This document shows, piece after piece, positions 1 through 10,055 of a DNA stretch of 64,000 nt. Made by a program: the position numbers and the translations under genes. Each line of letters begins with the position of its first letter. The first letter of the stretch is position 1. Source of the stretch: Gordonia bronchialis DSM 43247 (GTDB taxonomy: Bacteria; Actinomycetota; Actinomycetes; Mycobacteriales; Mycobacteriaceae); contig NC_013441.1 of NCBI RefSeq assembly GCF_000024785.1, forward strand, positions 496,001 to 560,000. Direction: 5' to 3'. The notes under the pieces are model-generated. The model did no database searches, had not been told where the DNA came from, and worked only from the letters and a program-made list of their open reading frames with translations.

Positions 1-720
1 TGGAGTCCTCGCACCGCGCGACGAGGCTGCCGCGGTACGCGCACTCGCCGAGCGCTTCCCGTCGGCGCGAGTCACCTTGGACCCCAACGGCGGCTGGCTG
101 CTGAGCGAGGCGATCGAGGTGTGCCGCGATCTGCGTGAAGTGCTGGCCTACGCCGAGGACCCCGTGGGCCCCGAGGGCGCTTTCTCCGGACGAGAGGTGA
201 TGTCGGAGTTCAAGCGCGCCACCGGACTTCCGACCGCCACCAACATGATCGCCACCGACTGGCGGGAGATGGGACACGCGATCCGCTCCGGCGCCGTCGA
301 CATCCCACTGGCCGATCCGCACTTCTGGACGATGAGCGGCTCGGTGCGCGTCGCGCAACTCTGCGACGCCTGGGGGCGGCTGACGTGGGGATCGCACTCC
401 AACAACCACTTCGACGTCTCGCTGGCCATGTTCACCCACGTGGCAGCGGCCGCCCCCGGCGACATCACTGCCATCGACACCCACTGGATCTGGCAGGACG
501 GACAACGCCTGACCACCGAGCCGTACACCATCTCCGACGGGTACCTGACGGTCCCGGACAAGGCCGGCCTCGGCGTCGAACTCGACATGGACCAGGTGCA
601 AGCGGCCACGAGCTGTATCTGCGCGAGGGGCTCGGCGCCCGCGACGACGCCGCCGGCATGCAGTACCTGATCCCCGGCTGGAGCTTCGACAGCAAACGCC
701 CGGCGCTCTGCCGGAGCTGA
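1..720 (+). pseudogene. gudD: Glucarate dehydratase, 3' part, frameshifted near its end
   Basis: This is the C-terminal part of an enolase-superfamily D-glucarate dehydratase, which converts glucarate to 5-keto-4-deoxyglucarate. The 5' end lies outside the window. Reading frame 2 gives the typical core, with [26 protein letters not shown] and [10 protein letters not shown]. After about position 607 that frame becomes nonsense, while the next frame continues with [15 protein letters not shown] and GMQYLIPGW, the family's normal C-terminus, to a TGA at 718-720. Restoring one C (gccacg to gcccacg near 605-608) rejoins the two parts. The lesion is therefore a one-base deletion in a C run about 37 codons before the end. 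It is either a recent mutation or a homopolymer sequencing error. Identification is confident; the biological reality of the frameshift is not. Confidence 0.85.
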
Positions 721-755
721 CTGACCGGGGCAGGCTGCTGTGGCATCATGCCTGC

Positions 756-1172
756 ATGAGCAGATTCGGGGTCATGCTTACGGGGTCAGTCGTCCGGGGA
801 GTTGCGGCAACCGTCGCGGTCGGGGCCGTCGCGGCGGTGACCACCCTCGGCGCGGCACACGCGCATGCCGTCGTCGGTCCGAAGGTCGCCGTCGCGGCGT
901 CGGGCACATCCAACTGGCAACTCACCTATCAGCACGGTGACGCCCTGGACAGCTCGTGTGTGATCCACGTCGGGAAGACCATCGCGATCACCGGCCCCAG
1001 AAGCGGTACGACGACGATCGCCGGCTCGGACCTGCGCCCCGGCCGCTCCCCGGTACAAGTTCGCTGCGGTTCCCAATCGAGCCCGACCATCTGGATCTAC
1101 GCGCCGCGGGGCCAGATCAACGACCTGGGCACCTGGGCCAGCAACACCACGGCCGGTGTCCTGGGAATCTGA
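756..1172 (+). CDS. Small secreted protein of unknown function
   Basis: The product is 138 residues. Its N-terminal signal peptide has an Arg-containing start, a hydrophobic core (about residues 12-32, GVAATVAVGAVAAVTTLGAA) and an AHA-type cleavage site. The mature part is about 100 residues, polar, and has two Cys residues (in SSCVIHVG and VRCGSQ) that could form a disulfide. The content suggests a small beta-rich extracellular domain, but I recognise no family. It stands alone between gudD and a convergent oxidoreductase gene. The ATG at 756 is chosen because the signal peptide begins there. Confidence 0.7.
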   Translation: MSRFGVMLTGSVVRGVAATVAVGAVAAVTTLGAAHAHAVVGPKVAVAASGTSNWQLTYQHGDALDSSCVIHVGKTIAITGPRSGTTTIAGSDLRPGRSPVQVRCGSQSSPTIWIYAPRGQINDLGTWASNTTAGVLGI

Positions 1173-1210
1173 CCCTCGCGAACGGCACGCGGTCGGCGTG
1201 TCGCTACGCA

Positions 1211-1274
1211 GAAACCGCGTGTCCCGTCAGGAACCGCGGTCACAAAGACGGTTTCTGACGAGACACGCGGTTTC
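1211..1274. terminator. Long hairpin between convergent genes
   Basis: Two 26-base arms (1211-1236 and 1249-1274) pair over their whole length with only two G:T-type mismatches, around a 12-base loop. It lies between the stop of the secreted-protein gene and the stop of the convergent luciferase-like gene, and the right arm ends in tttct. A bidirectional terminator is the likely role. The arms are longer than most intrinsic terminators. Confidence 0.65.
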
Positions 1275-1291
1275 TCTATGTGCGGCGTGGC

Positions 1292-2314
1292 TCAACGCCA
1301 GCCGAGAGCCGGCGCCACGTGGGTGAGGATCGACTCGATGACGTGTGCGTTGTACTCGACGCCGAGCTGATTCGGCACGGTCAGCAGGAGTGTGTCCGCC
1401 GCCGCGATCGCCTCGTCCTCGCGGAGTTGTTCGATCAGCTTGTCGGGTTCGTCGGCATAGCTGCGACCGAAGCGCGCGACGCTGTTGTCGATGACACCGA
1501 CCTGGTCGTCTTCGGCGCCACCGCGGCCGAAGTACGCGCGGTCGCGATCGTCGGTGATGGCGAAGATGCTGCGGCTCACCGAGACCCGTGGCTCACGATC
1601 ATGGCCCTCCTCGGACCAGACCTTGCGGAAGCGCTCGATCTGCTCGGCCTGCAGCTGATGGAACGGGACGCCGGTGTCCTCGGTCAGTAGCGTCGAACTC
1701 ATCAGGTTCATCCCTTGGCGCGCAGTCCATTCCGCGGTCGCACGGGTGCCGGCGCCCCACCAGATGCGGTCGCGCAGACCCGGTGACTGCGGCTCGATGG
1801 GCAGCAGTCCGGGCGGGTTGGGGAACATCGGGCGCGGGTTCGGCTGGGCAAACCCCTGGCCCTCGATGACCTTCAGGAAGACATCGGTGTGCGCACGCGC
1901 CATGTCGGCATCGTCGGACCCCTCCGGCGGGACGTAGCCGAAGTACTTGTAGCCCTCGATGACCTGCTCGGGGGATCCGCGGCTTACGCCGAGTTGCAGC
2001 CGGCCGCCGGAGATCAGGTCGGCCGCGCCGGCGTCCTCGGCCATGTACAGCGGATTCTCGTAGCGCATGTCGATGACGCCGGTGCCGATCTCGATGCGGC
2101 TGGTCCGCGCGCCGATGGCGGCGAGCAGCGGGAACGGTGAGGCGAGCTGCCGGGCGAAGTGATGGACCCGGAAGTACGCGCCGTCGGCGCCGAGTTCCTC
2201 GGCTGCGACGGCCAGATCGACGGACTGCAGCAGCGCGTCGGCGCCGGAGCGCACCTGGGAGCCGGGGGAGTCGGACCAGTGTCCGAAGGACAGGAAGCCG
2301 ATGTTCTTGGTCAT
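1292..2314 (-). CDS. LLM-class flavin-dependent oxidoreductase
   Basis: This 340-residue protein has the bacterial-luciferase-like TIM-barrel fold that uses reduced FMN or F420. Visible markers are the N-terminal strand IGFLSFGHW, the ELGADGAYFRVHHF stretch, RIEIGTGVIDMRYENPLYMAEDA, and LISGGRLQLGVSRGSPEQ. The length is typical of the family. Many members are NADH:FMN-linked monooxygenases with unassigned substrates, and nothing nearby shows which substrate is used here. It appears to be a single-gene unit, with its own ATG at 2314 and a strong hairpin downstream. Confidence 0.85.
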   Translation of the reverse strand: MTKNIGFLSFGHWSDSPGSQVRSGADALLQSVDLAVAAEELGADGAYFRVHHFARQLASPFPLLAAIGARTSRIEIGTGVIDMRYENPLYMAEDAGAADLISGGRLQLGVSRGSPEQVIEGYKYFGYVPPEGSDDADMARAHTDVFLKVIEGQGFAQPNPRPMFPNPPGLLPIEPQSPGLRDRIWWGAGTRATAEWTARQGMNLMSSTLLTEDTGVPFHQLQAEQIERFRKVWSEEGHDREPRVSVSRSIFAITDDRDRAYFGRGGAEDDQVGVIDNSVARFGRSYADEPDKLIEQLREDEAIAAADTLLLTVPNQLGVEYNAHVIESILTHVAPALGWR

Positions 2315-2340
2315 ATCACCCTAAACGTACCGCGGTCCGG

Positions 2341-2889
2341 TTAATTCCCGGCCGTGGACGAGCCGTGCAGCGACCACCCCGGTGACGTCGTGTCCAGGAC
2401 GAGTCCCATGACGATCGCGTCCCAGAGCTCGCCGCTGCGCCGACGATAGTGCCGGCGCAGATAGCCCTCGCGTTCGAAGCCGAACTTCTCGTACAGGGCG
2501 ATCGCGGCCGCGTTGTGCGGCCACACCTGCAATTCCATCTTGTGCGCGTCGTGCGCCCGGCTCCACGCCACCGCCGCATCCATCAGTGCCGAGCCGATGC
2601 CCCGGCCCCGCCACTCGCGGTCGATCTGCATGCCCAGTGCCGTCACGCCGGGCGTGGTGAACTGCACACCCAGGCCGCCGACGAGAACGCCGTCGACGAT
2701 CGCGACGAACAGGTCGCGGTCGTCGGCGTCGAGCGTCGCGGAGAACACGGTGAGCTCCCGTTCGGCGTCGACGGGTGCTTCGGTACCGATCCAGATACCC
2801 TCGCGCGCAACACGTTCACGAAGCGCGAGCAGAGGCTCCACGTCGTCGGGCCGGGCGGGGCGCACCTGCGCGGGTGAACTGGTCGCCAT
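2341..2889 (-). CDS. GNAT-family N-acetyltransferase
   Basis: The product is 182 residues and has the GNAT acetyl-CoA binding motif (MQIDREWRGRGIGSALMDAA) followed by the AIALYEKFGFEREG C-terminal strand-helix typical of RimI- or PhnO-like enzymes. The start is placed at the ATG at 2889 because residues before it are not family-like and that ATG leads straight into the conserved RPARPDDVEPLL beta strand. It is divergent from the LysR gene, with only 33 bp between the two starts. Its acceptor could be a protein N-terminus, an amine or a small molecule; the sequence does not say which. Confidence 0.82.
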   Translation of the reverse strand: MATSSPAQVRPARPDDVEPLLALRERVAREGIWIGTEAPVDAERELTVFSATLDADDRDLFVAIVDGVLVGGLGVQFTTPGVTALGMQIDREWRGRGIGSALMDAAVAWSRAHDAHKMELQVWPHNAAAIALYEKFGFEREGYLRRHYRRRSGELWDAIVMGLVLDTTSPGWSLHGSSTAGN

Positions 2890-2922
2890 GGCCCGATGGT
2901 ACCGAGGGGCTACGGTCTTCCC

Positions 2923-3855
2923 ATGGACGTCAAGCGCCTGCGCATCTTGCGCGAATTCGCCGACCGGCAATCGGTCGGCGCCGTGGCCGACGCCATGCAC
3001 ATGACCCCGTCAGCGGTGTCCCAGCAGCTCAAGGTGCTTGCGCGGGAGGCGGGCGTGGAACTGCTCGAGCAGGACGGCCGGCGCATCCGCCTGACCGCGG
3101 CGGGACAGGCGCTGGTGCTGCGGGCCGACGAGGTGATCGCCGCCGTCGACCGCGCCCATGAGGAGATGGCGTCCTACCGGACAGGAAACGCTCTGGTGCG
3201 CTTGGCCATGTTCCCGTCGGGTGCCTCACTATTGCTGCCGGCCGTGCTGCACGGCGCTGCCGACGCCGGCATCGACATCGAGGCCGCCCATCTCGACGTC
3301 GGATACACCGACGCCCCACCGAAACTGGCGGAGTACGCCGTGGTGGTCACTCACCGCGACGAGCGAACACCATCGGTGACCCTGCCGCGAGTCAGTGTCA
3401 CGGAGTTGATGCGCGAACCGCTCGATGTGATCGTGTCGCTGGATTCGACGCTGGCGGAGCGTGATTCGGTCGCGGTATCCGAACTCGCCGATTGTGACTG
3501 GATCAGCGTCGAAGGCGGATTCCCGGTGGACGACGTGCTGTTGTCGATCTCGGCGATCACCGGCGTGGCGCCCCGGGTCACCCAGCGCATGCTGGACTTC
3601 ACCACCATCGAAGCGCTGGTCGCCGCCGGCCACGGCATCGCGCTCATGCCGCGATTCGCGGTGCGGCATCCGCGTGTGAAGAGATTGGAGCTCAGGGGAG
3701 TTCGGGCCGCGCGCGTCTACGAGGCGCTGACCCGACCGCGAGCGCGCGGGGCGGTCGGCACCGTCGTGGCACTGCTCGTGGATGCCGGCGCGGAGCGGGT
3801 CTGCGCATCGACCGCATCCGAGAAGCCGGGCGACGGCGCCCCCACCGCTCCCTGA
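2923..3855 (+). CDS. LysR-family transcriptional regulator
   Basis: The product is 310 residues: an N-terminal winged helix-turn-helix (residues 1-60, with LRILREFADRQSVGAVADAM and MTPSAVSQQLKVLAREAGV), a linker helix, then a periplasmic-binding-protein-like effector domain. The ATG at 2923 is preferred over an upstream GTG because it begins the DVKRLRIL helix. LysR proteins often regulate a divergent neighbour, which here is the GNAT gene. The effector is unknown. The stop codon sits inside the downstream hairpin. Confidence 0.87.
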   Translation: MDVKRLRILREFADRQSVGAVADAMHMTPSAVSQQLKVLAREAGVELLEQDGRRIRLTAAGQALVLRADEVIAAVDRAHEEMASYRTGNALVRLAMFPSGASLLLPAVLHGAADAGIDIEAAHLDVGYTDAPPKLAEYAVVVTHRDERTPSVTLPRVSVTELMREPLDVIVSLDSTLAERDSVAVSELADCDWISVEGGFPVDDVLLSISAITGVAPRVTQRMLDFTTIEALVAAGHGIALMPRFAVRHPRVKRLELRGVRAARVYEALTRPRARGAVGTVVALLVDAGAERVCASTASEKPGDGAPTAP

Positions 3856-3875
3856 ACTCGGGGAGCGATGGGGGC
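3838..3875. terminator. Hairpin between convergent LysR and acyl-CoA dehydrogenase genes
   Basis: A 15-base arm at 3838-3852 pairs with 3861-3875 with one mismatch (gcccccaccgctccc against gggagcgatgggggc). The left arm overlaps the last codons of the LysR gene. The position between two convergent stops supports a bidirectional terminator. Confidence 0.6.
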
Positions 3876-3890
3876 AGCTGTGCCGGCTGG

Positions 3891-5039
3891 TTACAGTCCC
3901 AGGTCGCGACCGATGATGTCCTTCATGATCTCGGTGGTGCCGCCGAAGATCGTCTGGATGCGAGAGTCCTTGTACGCGCGGGCAACCCGATACTCGTTCA
4001 TGTATCCGTAGCCGCCGTGGAGCTGGACGCAGCTGTCGATGACACGCTTGCCGAGTTCGGTACACCACCACTTGGCCTTGGACGCGTCGACGGCGGTCAG
4101 CTCATCGTCGAGCACACCCTGCAGGCAGCGGTCGATGTAGACCTCGGCGAGGTCGAGTTCGGTGGCGATCTCGGCCAGCACGAAGCGGTTGTGCTGGAAG
4201 GTGCCGATCGGCTTGCCGAAAGCCTTGCGGTCCTTGGTGTATTGCAGGGTCTCGTCGAAGATCGCGCGGGCACCGGCGATGGCGCCGATGGCGATGGACA
4301 GCCGCTCCGAGGGCAGGTTCTGCATCAGGTGGTAGAAGCCCTTGTTCTCCTCGCCGAGCAGATTCGCCTTCGGGACCCGCACGTTGTTGAAGTGCAGTTC
4401 GGCGGTGTCGGCCGACTTCAGGCCCATCTTGTCGAGCTTGCGGCCGCGTTCGAAGCCCTCCATGCCGCGTTCGACGACAAGCAGGGAGAACGCCTTGTGG
4501 CCGGCCGCGGGATCGGGATTGGTGCGGCACACCACTACGACCAGGTCGGAGTTGATGCCCGCGGAGATGAAGGTCTTGGAGCCATTGACGATGTAGTGAT
4601 CACCGTCGTCCTTGGCCGAGGTCTTGATGCCGGCGAGATCCGATCCGGCTCCCGGCTCGGTCATCGCGACCGCGAGAATGGTTTCGCCGCTGGCCATTCC
4701 GGGCATCCAGCGCTTGCGCTGCTCGTCGTTGGCCAGGTGCAGGAAGTAGGGGACGAGGACGTCGTTCTGCAGGCTCAGGCCCGGGGCCGCGCCGTCGAAC
4801 TTGGCGAACTCCTCGACGACGACCGCGTTGAATCGGAAGTCCTCACTGCCGCCGCCACCGAATTCCTCGGGGATGTTGAAGCCGAGCAGTCCGGCGTCGC
4901 CGGCCTTCTTGTAGATCTCGCGATCCACCTGGCCCGCGGCCTCCCACTCCTCGTTGTGCGGGGCGCATTCGCGTGCCAGGAACTCGCGGGCGGAGGCGCG
5001 CAGGGCCTCGTGGTCGTCTTCGAAGATGGTGCGTTTCAT
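3891..5039 (-). CDS. Acyl-CoA dehydrogenase
   Basis: This 382-residue FAD enzyme should catalyse alpha,beta-dehydrogenation of an acyl-CoA, the first step of beta-oxidation. It shows the family signatures AVAMTEPGAGSDLAGIKTSA and QLHGGYGYMNEYRVARAYKDSR, and the C-terminal catalytic-Glu region GGTTEIMKDIIGRDL. It is the last gene of an operon with a TetR regulator (9-bp gap) and a thiolase. That context supports degradation of a fatty acid, branched-chain acid or other CoA thioester. The chain-length or ring specificity cannot be read from the sequence. Confidence 0.9.
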   Translation of the reverse strand: MKRTIFEDDHEALRASAREFLARECAPHNEEWEAAGQVDREIYKKAGDAGLLGFNIPEEFGGGGSEDFRFNAVVVEEFAKFDGAAPGLSLQNDVLVPYFLHLANDEQRKRWMPGMASGETILAVAMTEPGAGSDLAGIKTSAKDDGDHYIVNGSKTFISAGINSDLVVVVCRTNPDPAAGHKAFSLLVVERGMEGFERGRKLDKMGLKSADTAELHFNNVRVPKANLLGEENKGFYHLMQNLPSERLSIAIGAIAGARAIFDETLQYTKDRKAFGKPIGTFQHNRFVLAEIATELDLAEVYIDRCLQGVLDDELTAVDASKAKWWCTELGKRVIDSCVQLHGGYGYMNEYRVARAYKDSRIQTIFGGTTEIMKDIIGRDLGL

Positions 5040-5048
5040 GACAGTTCG

Positions 5049-5744
5049 TCAACTCCTCTGTTGGGGTGTGGGTGTGGTCGGTCGGGGTGCGGCGGTGGCT
5101 CCGACCGCACGAAGGGACATGGCGGCGTAGCCGGCTGCGATCTCGTCGGCAGAGCGGGGGCCGGTCGGGCGGTACCAATCGGTGACCGCGCGGCAGGCGC
5201 CGAACAGATAGCGCATCATCTCCCGCACATCGGCATCGGTCGCGGCGCGCATCGTGAACTCGCCGGAATCGATTCCGCGGCGCAGGATGTCGGAGATCAG
5301 GTCTTCCATCTCGGTGCGCTTGGCGACGTACTGCTGTCGCTGCGGATTGTCGGTGTCGAGGTAGCGCAGTTCGCCGTCGACGCTGGCCAGCCGATGATCG
5401 ATGGTGCGGTGCAACACGACGGCCTCGATCGCCCGGGACAGTTGCTCGGTCCGGGAATCGGCGCTGGCGATGGCGGCGCGGACCTGCGCGAGTACCGACG
5501 ACATGCCGACGTCGAGTACTGCCACCAGAAGGCCCTGCTTGTTCTCGTGGTGGTAGTACAGCGTCGGCAGTGACACCCCGGCGCGGGCCGCGATGTCACG
5601 GGTGGCGGTGCCGTGAAAGCCATAGTCGTGAAAGGCATCTCGTGCCGCTGCCAGGATCTGGCTCATCGGCGTCGGCACCGTCTGGCGCCAGTGGGCGGAC
5701 ACGGGTCCGGCCACCGGCGCCTCCGGGACGGACAGGTCAGACAC
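5049..5744 (-). CDS. TetR-family regulator of the acyl-CoA degradation operon
   Basis: The product is 231 residues. The DNA-binding domain begins around residue 25 (ILAAARDAFHDYGFHGTATR, then DIAARAGVSLPTLYYHHENK), followed by a helical ligand domain. I place the start at the GTG at 5744, whose first 8 bases overlap the thiolase stop region (GTGTCTGA), a normal tight operon junction; longer upstream readings would overlap the thiolase extensively. By analogy with other TetR repressors in such operons it may bind an acyl-CoA and control the operon through the site upstream of the thiolase gene. Confidence 0.85.
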   Translation of the reverse strand: MSDLSVPEAPVAGPVSAHWRQTVPTPMSQILAAARDAFHDYGFHGTATRDIAARAGVSLPTLYYHHENKQGLLVAVLDVGMSSVLAQVRAAIASADSRTEQLSRAIEAVVLHRTIDHRLASVDGELRYLDTDNPQRQQYVAKRTEMEDLISDILRRGIDSGEFTMRAATDADVREMMRYLFGACRAVTDWYRPTGPRSADEIAAGYAAMSLRAVGATAAPRPTTPTPQQRS

Positions 5745-6930
5745 GTTCGATGATGGTGGCGTTGGCCATGCCCGCACCCTCACACATCGTCTGCAGGCCG
5801 TAACGGCCGCCGGTGGCCTCGAGGTGATTGACCAGGGTGGCCAGTAGGCGGGTGCCCGACGATCCGAGCGCATGCCCGAGGGCGATGGCGCCACCGCGCG
5901 GGTTGAGTTTGGCCGGGTCGGCACCGAATTCGTGCGCCCATGCCATCGGTACCGGCGCGAAGGCCTCGTTGACCTCGTAGGCGTCGATGTCGTCGATGCT
6001 CAGACCCGAGCGGTCGAGCAGCTTGCGGGTGGCCGGGATGGGGGCGGTGAGCATGAACACCGGGTCGTCGCCGGCGAGGGCGAAGGTGTGGAAGCGGGCG
6101 CGCGGGGTGAGTCCCAGCTTCGACGCCATGGTGTCGCTCATGATGAGCGCGGCCGACGCACCGTCGGTCAGCGGCGAGGAGTTGCCCGGCGTGATGTGCC
6201 AGTTGATCTCCGGGAATCGTTGCGCGTACTGCTCGGAGTAGAACGACGACTTGAGACCGGCGAGTCCCTCCGCGGTGGTCGATGCCCGGACGGTCTCGTC
6301 GACGCGGTGGGTGACGGTGTTGCCGTCGGCGTCGGCGACGTCGATGGGCAGGATCTCGCGGTCGAAGAAGCCGTCGGTGGCGGCCTGGGCGGCGCGGCGA
6401 TGCGATTCGGCGGCAAACGAATCGAGGGCGTCGCGGTCGAACTTCCATTTCGCGGCGACCAGTTCGGCCGAGATCCCCTGCCCCACCAGACCGTCGGGGT
6501 AGCGCTCGGCGATGCTCGGACCGTACGGGCTCTGTCCGGCCACCGAGAAGCCCATCGGCACCCGGCTCATCGACTCCACACCGGCGGCGATCACCACGTC
6601 GTAGGCGCCGGCGATGACGCCCTGTGCGGCGAAGTGGGCGGCCTGCTGGCTCGAGCCGCACTGCCGGTCGACGGTGGTGGCCGGTACCGACTCGGGGAAG
6701 CCCGCGGACAGCAACGCGGTGCGGGAGATGTTGAGTGCCTGCTCGCCGGCCTGTCCGACGCAGCCACCGATGACGTCGTCGATCAGGGCCGGGTCGATGT
6801 CGTTGCGGGCGACGAGCTCACGCAGCACGTGCGCGAGCAGTTCCACCGGCTTGGTGCCGGACAGGGCGCCGCCGGGCTTGCCTTTCCCGGATGCGAGACG
6901 GGCAACGTCGACGATGACGGCTTCGGGCAT
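5737..6930 (-). CDS. Acetyl-CoA C-acyltransferase (thiolase), FadA type
   Basis: This 397-residue thiolase cleaves a 3-ketoacyl-CoA with CoA. The nucleophilic Cys is about residue 91 (TTVDRQCGSSQQA), the mid-domain NEAF motif is present, and the C-terminal region carries GGAIALGHALGSSGTR and QTMCEGAGMANATII. In most thiolases the latter two read GHPxGxxG and CxGxGxG, so both are variants here, although the His and Cys positions are kept. It is the first gene of the thiolase-TetR-acyl-CoA dehydrogenase operon. The sequence resembles actinobacterial FadA5-like enzymes, so a steroid side-chain or other unusual substrate is possible but unproven. Confidence 0.88.
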   Translation of the reverse strand: MPEAVIVDVARLASGKGKPGGALSGTKPVELLAHVLRELVARNDIDPALIDDVIGGCVGQAGEQALNISRTALLSAGFPESVPATTVDRQCGSSQQAAHFAAQGVIAGAYDVVIAAGVESMSRVPMGFSVAGQSPYGPSIAERYPDGLVGQGISAELVAAKWKFDRDALDSFAAESHRRAAQAATDGFFDREILPIDVADADGNTVTHRVDETVRASTTAEGLAGLKSSFYSEQYAQRFPEINWHITPGNSSPLTDGASAALIMSDTMASKLGLTPRARFHTFALAGDDPVFMLTAPIPATRKLLDRSGLSIDDIDAYEVNEAFAPVPMAWAHEFGADPAKLNPRGGAIALGHALGSSGTRLLATLVNHLEATGGRYGLQTMCEGAGMANATIIERV

Positions 6931-7002
6931 GAGCTGGTCCTCTCAGAAGAACGGTGAATCGCCTGTTCACGGCTGAATGAAGGGGCGCACCTGCGCCACC
7001 GA

Positions 7003-7018
7003 TCTAACGCTCGTTCTA
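7003..7018. promoter_or_regulatory. Candidate TetR operator upstream of the thiolase operon
   Basis: TCTAACGCTCGTTCTA is an imperfect palindrome with AACG and CGTT half-sites. It is 73 bp or more upstream of the thiolase ATG. The half-site style fits TetR repressors of fatty-acid and steroid operons, and the operon encodes such a regulator. This is inferred from position and symmetry only. Confidence 0.45.
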
Positions 7019-7082
7019 CTGGTGTAGCACGTACCCGCGTGTCCAGACAACACCGCGGACGAGAAAAAGGAAACCCGCGTGG

Positions 7083-7403
7083 TCAGATGACGCCCTTGTC
7101 GGCATCTCCGGCGGGGACGGCAGTGAAGGTCTTGACGTCGAGGGGGCCGGCGAGTAGTCCGCCGATCGCCGCGCCGAGTTCGGTGAGCGCGGGTGCGCCA
7201 CCGTGGGTGGCGAGCGCATCCATAGATTCCCAGCGTTCGATCATCACCAGGTCAGTGGAGTCACCGGTGGCCTCGTGAAACGCGTACTTGCCGCAGCCCG
7301 GTTCGCCATGCACCTTCGGGATCGCGGCCAGCACGGCCTCGCGGACCTTGTCCTCCTCGCCGGGCTTGGGCGAGATGGTGGCGACGACGATGACTGCGGA
7401 CAT
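7083..7403 (-). CDS. Antibiotic biosynthesis monooxygenase (ABM) domain protein
   Basis: This 106-residue ferredoxin-like-fold protein has the ABM/YgiN layout: VIVVATISPKPGEEDKVREA, then GEPGCGKYAFHEATGDSTDL, then VMIERWESMDALATH. The family includes quinol monooxygenases and heme-degrading enzymes, but many members are uncharacterised. The ATG at 7403 starts directly at the first strand and is followed by the normal length for the family. It appears monocistronic, with 152 bp separating its stop from the thiolase start. Confidence 0.8.
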   Translation of the reverse strand: MSAVIVVATISPKPGEEDKVREAVLAAIPKVHGEPGCGKYAFHEATGDSTDLVMIERWESMDALATHGGAPALTELGAAIGGLLAGPLDVKTFTAVPAGDADKGVI

Positions 7404-7457
7404 ACATACTCCTGATGACTCGATTGGCTCGATCCCCAACGGGGACCCCGGCTCACG

Positions 7458-7624
7458 CTAGTGTCCCGTGTTGGAAATTCGTTTGCGCGAGTCCGGCGAT
7501 CCAGGTGGATGCATCGCAAGGCGGCGGAGGACGCAGCTACTGGATGTACCTGCGACGACGCCAACGCAGCGAGGCGCCGCCTGGGCGTCGGAATCGTCAA
7601 CGAATTTCCTACACGGGACACTAG
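7458..7624. repeat. MITE-like 167-bp palindromic element
   Basis: The ends are near-perfect 26-bp inverted repeats (7458-7483 and 7599-7624) that differ at one base; the outer bases are CTAGTGTCCCGTGT on each strand. Inside, the two halves continue to be imperfectly complementary, so the whole element can fold into one long hairpin. No protein of convincing composition is encoded. CTAG at both tips could be part of the repeat or a target duplication. The form fits a miniature inverted-repeat element mobilised in trans, but a structured RNA is possible. Confidence 0.55.
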
Positions 7625-7743
7625 TGCGGCGGTGTGCCCGACGGGGCAGATTCACGAGTGAACGGGATCCTCGCGGTCGCGCGGAGCCAAAAGCCGGCCG
7701 GGCAGACTTCCGCGTGAACTGATTCGACGACCACGAAAGGTGA

Positions 7744-7795
7744 TGGGCCGGACACGGCAGACGGGGATCGCCCGTCGGGGTGCGTGTCCGGCCCA
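7744..7795 (-). terminator. Nested hairpin downstream of leuA
   Basis: Perfect 13-bp arms (7744-7756 and 7783-7795, tgggccggacacg) enclose a second hairpin (gacggg...cccgtc). It lies about 85 bp past the leuA stop, between leuA and the mobile-like repeat. A perfect 12-bp palindrome GTAACCGGTTAC at 7863-7874 lies even closer to the stop and may add a weak structure. Confidence 0.5.
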
Positions 7796-7878
7796 ACCCG
7801 ACACGATGGCGCAGGGATCACCTGCCCACCGTGGGTATGTGGGGGATGAAAAGTGCTGTGGGGTAACCGGTTACGTGG

Positions 7879-9738
<1,860 letters not shown>

Positions 9739-9764
9739 TCAGTCTCCTGGTCGGGAAGGAAAGT

Positions 9765-9884
9765 GACCGGCGCATGAAAGGCCCCGCGACGGAGGGCCGG
9801 TCGATTCAGACCCCGCCGCGGCAACCGAGAAGGAGCGCGCGCTGCATGGCCGCCAGGCTACTCCCGCCGGACCCCGATGATCAA
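9765..9884 (-). promoter_or_regulatory. leuA promoter and attenuator region
   Basis: On the minus strand, TTGATC (9879-9884) and TAGCCT (9855-9860) are spaced 18 bp apart, and transcription would begin at or next to the leader ATG at 9847, so the leader mRNA may be leaderless. After the leader stop, two hairpins compete for the same bases: GGCCC (minus strand, 9794-9798 with 9780-9784) ending in tttc, and the outer GACCGGC/GCCGGTC pairing (9796-9802 with 9765-9771). Mutually exclusive hairpins behind Leu codons are what transcription attenuation needs. Confidence 0.6.
9806..9847 (-). CDS. leuL: leuA leader peptide
   Basis: A 13-codon reading frame encodes MQRALLLGCRGGV and ends in TGA 73 bp upstream of leuA. 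Three consecutive Leu codons (CTC CTT CTC) stand before the hairpins. Stalling of the ribosome there under leucine starvation would change which hairpin forms. Leader peptides of this kind are known for amino-acid operons in actinobacteria. The peptide has no obvious ribosome-binding site, which fits a leaderless start directly at the predicted transcription start. Confidence 0.65.
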   Translation of the reverse strand: MQRALLLGCRGGV

Positions 9885-10055
9885 ATGCCGGCCGTCGGAC
9901 GTGGATCGGGCGAAGGAGGCAAAAGCCGCAACTAGTGCTCTGACCTGCGAAAATGCGGGTGAAATTCCTAGTCGTCTCTCAGCTGGCCCTCACGGAACGG
10001 TCATAGGTTCACGCTGTGCCGACCAGTGGGGCCGGCGCTGACGAAAGGCTCTCCG

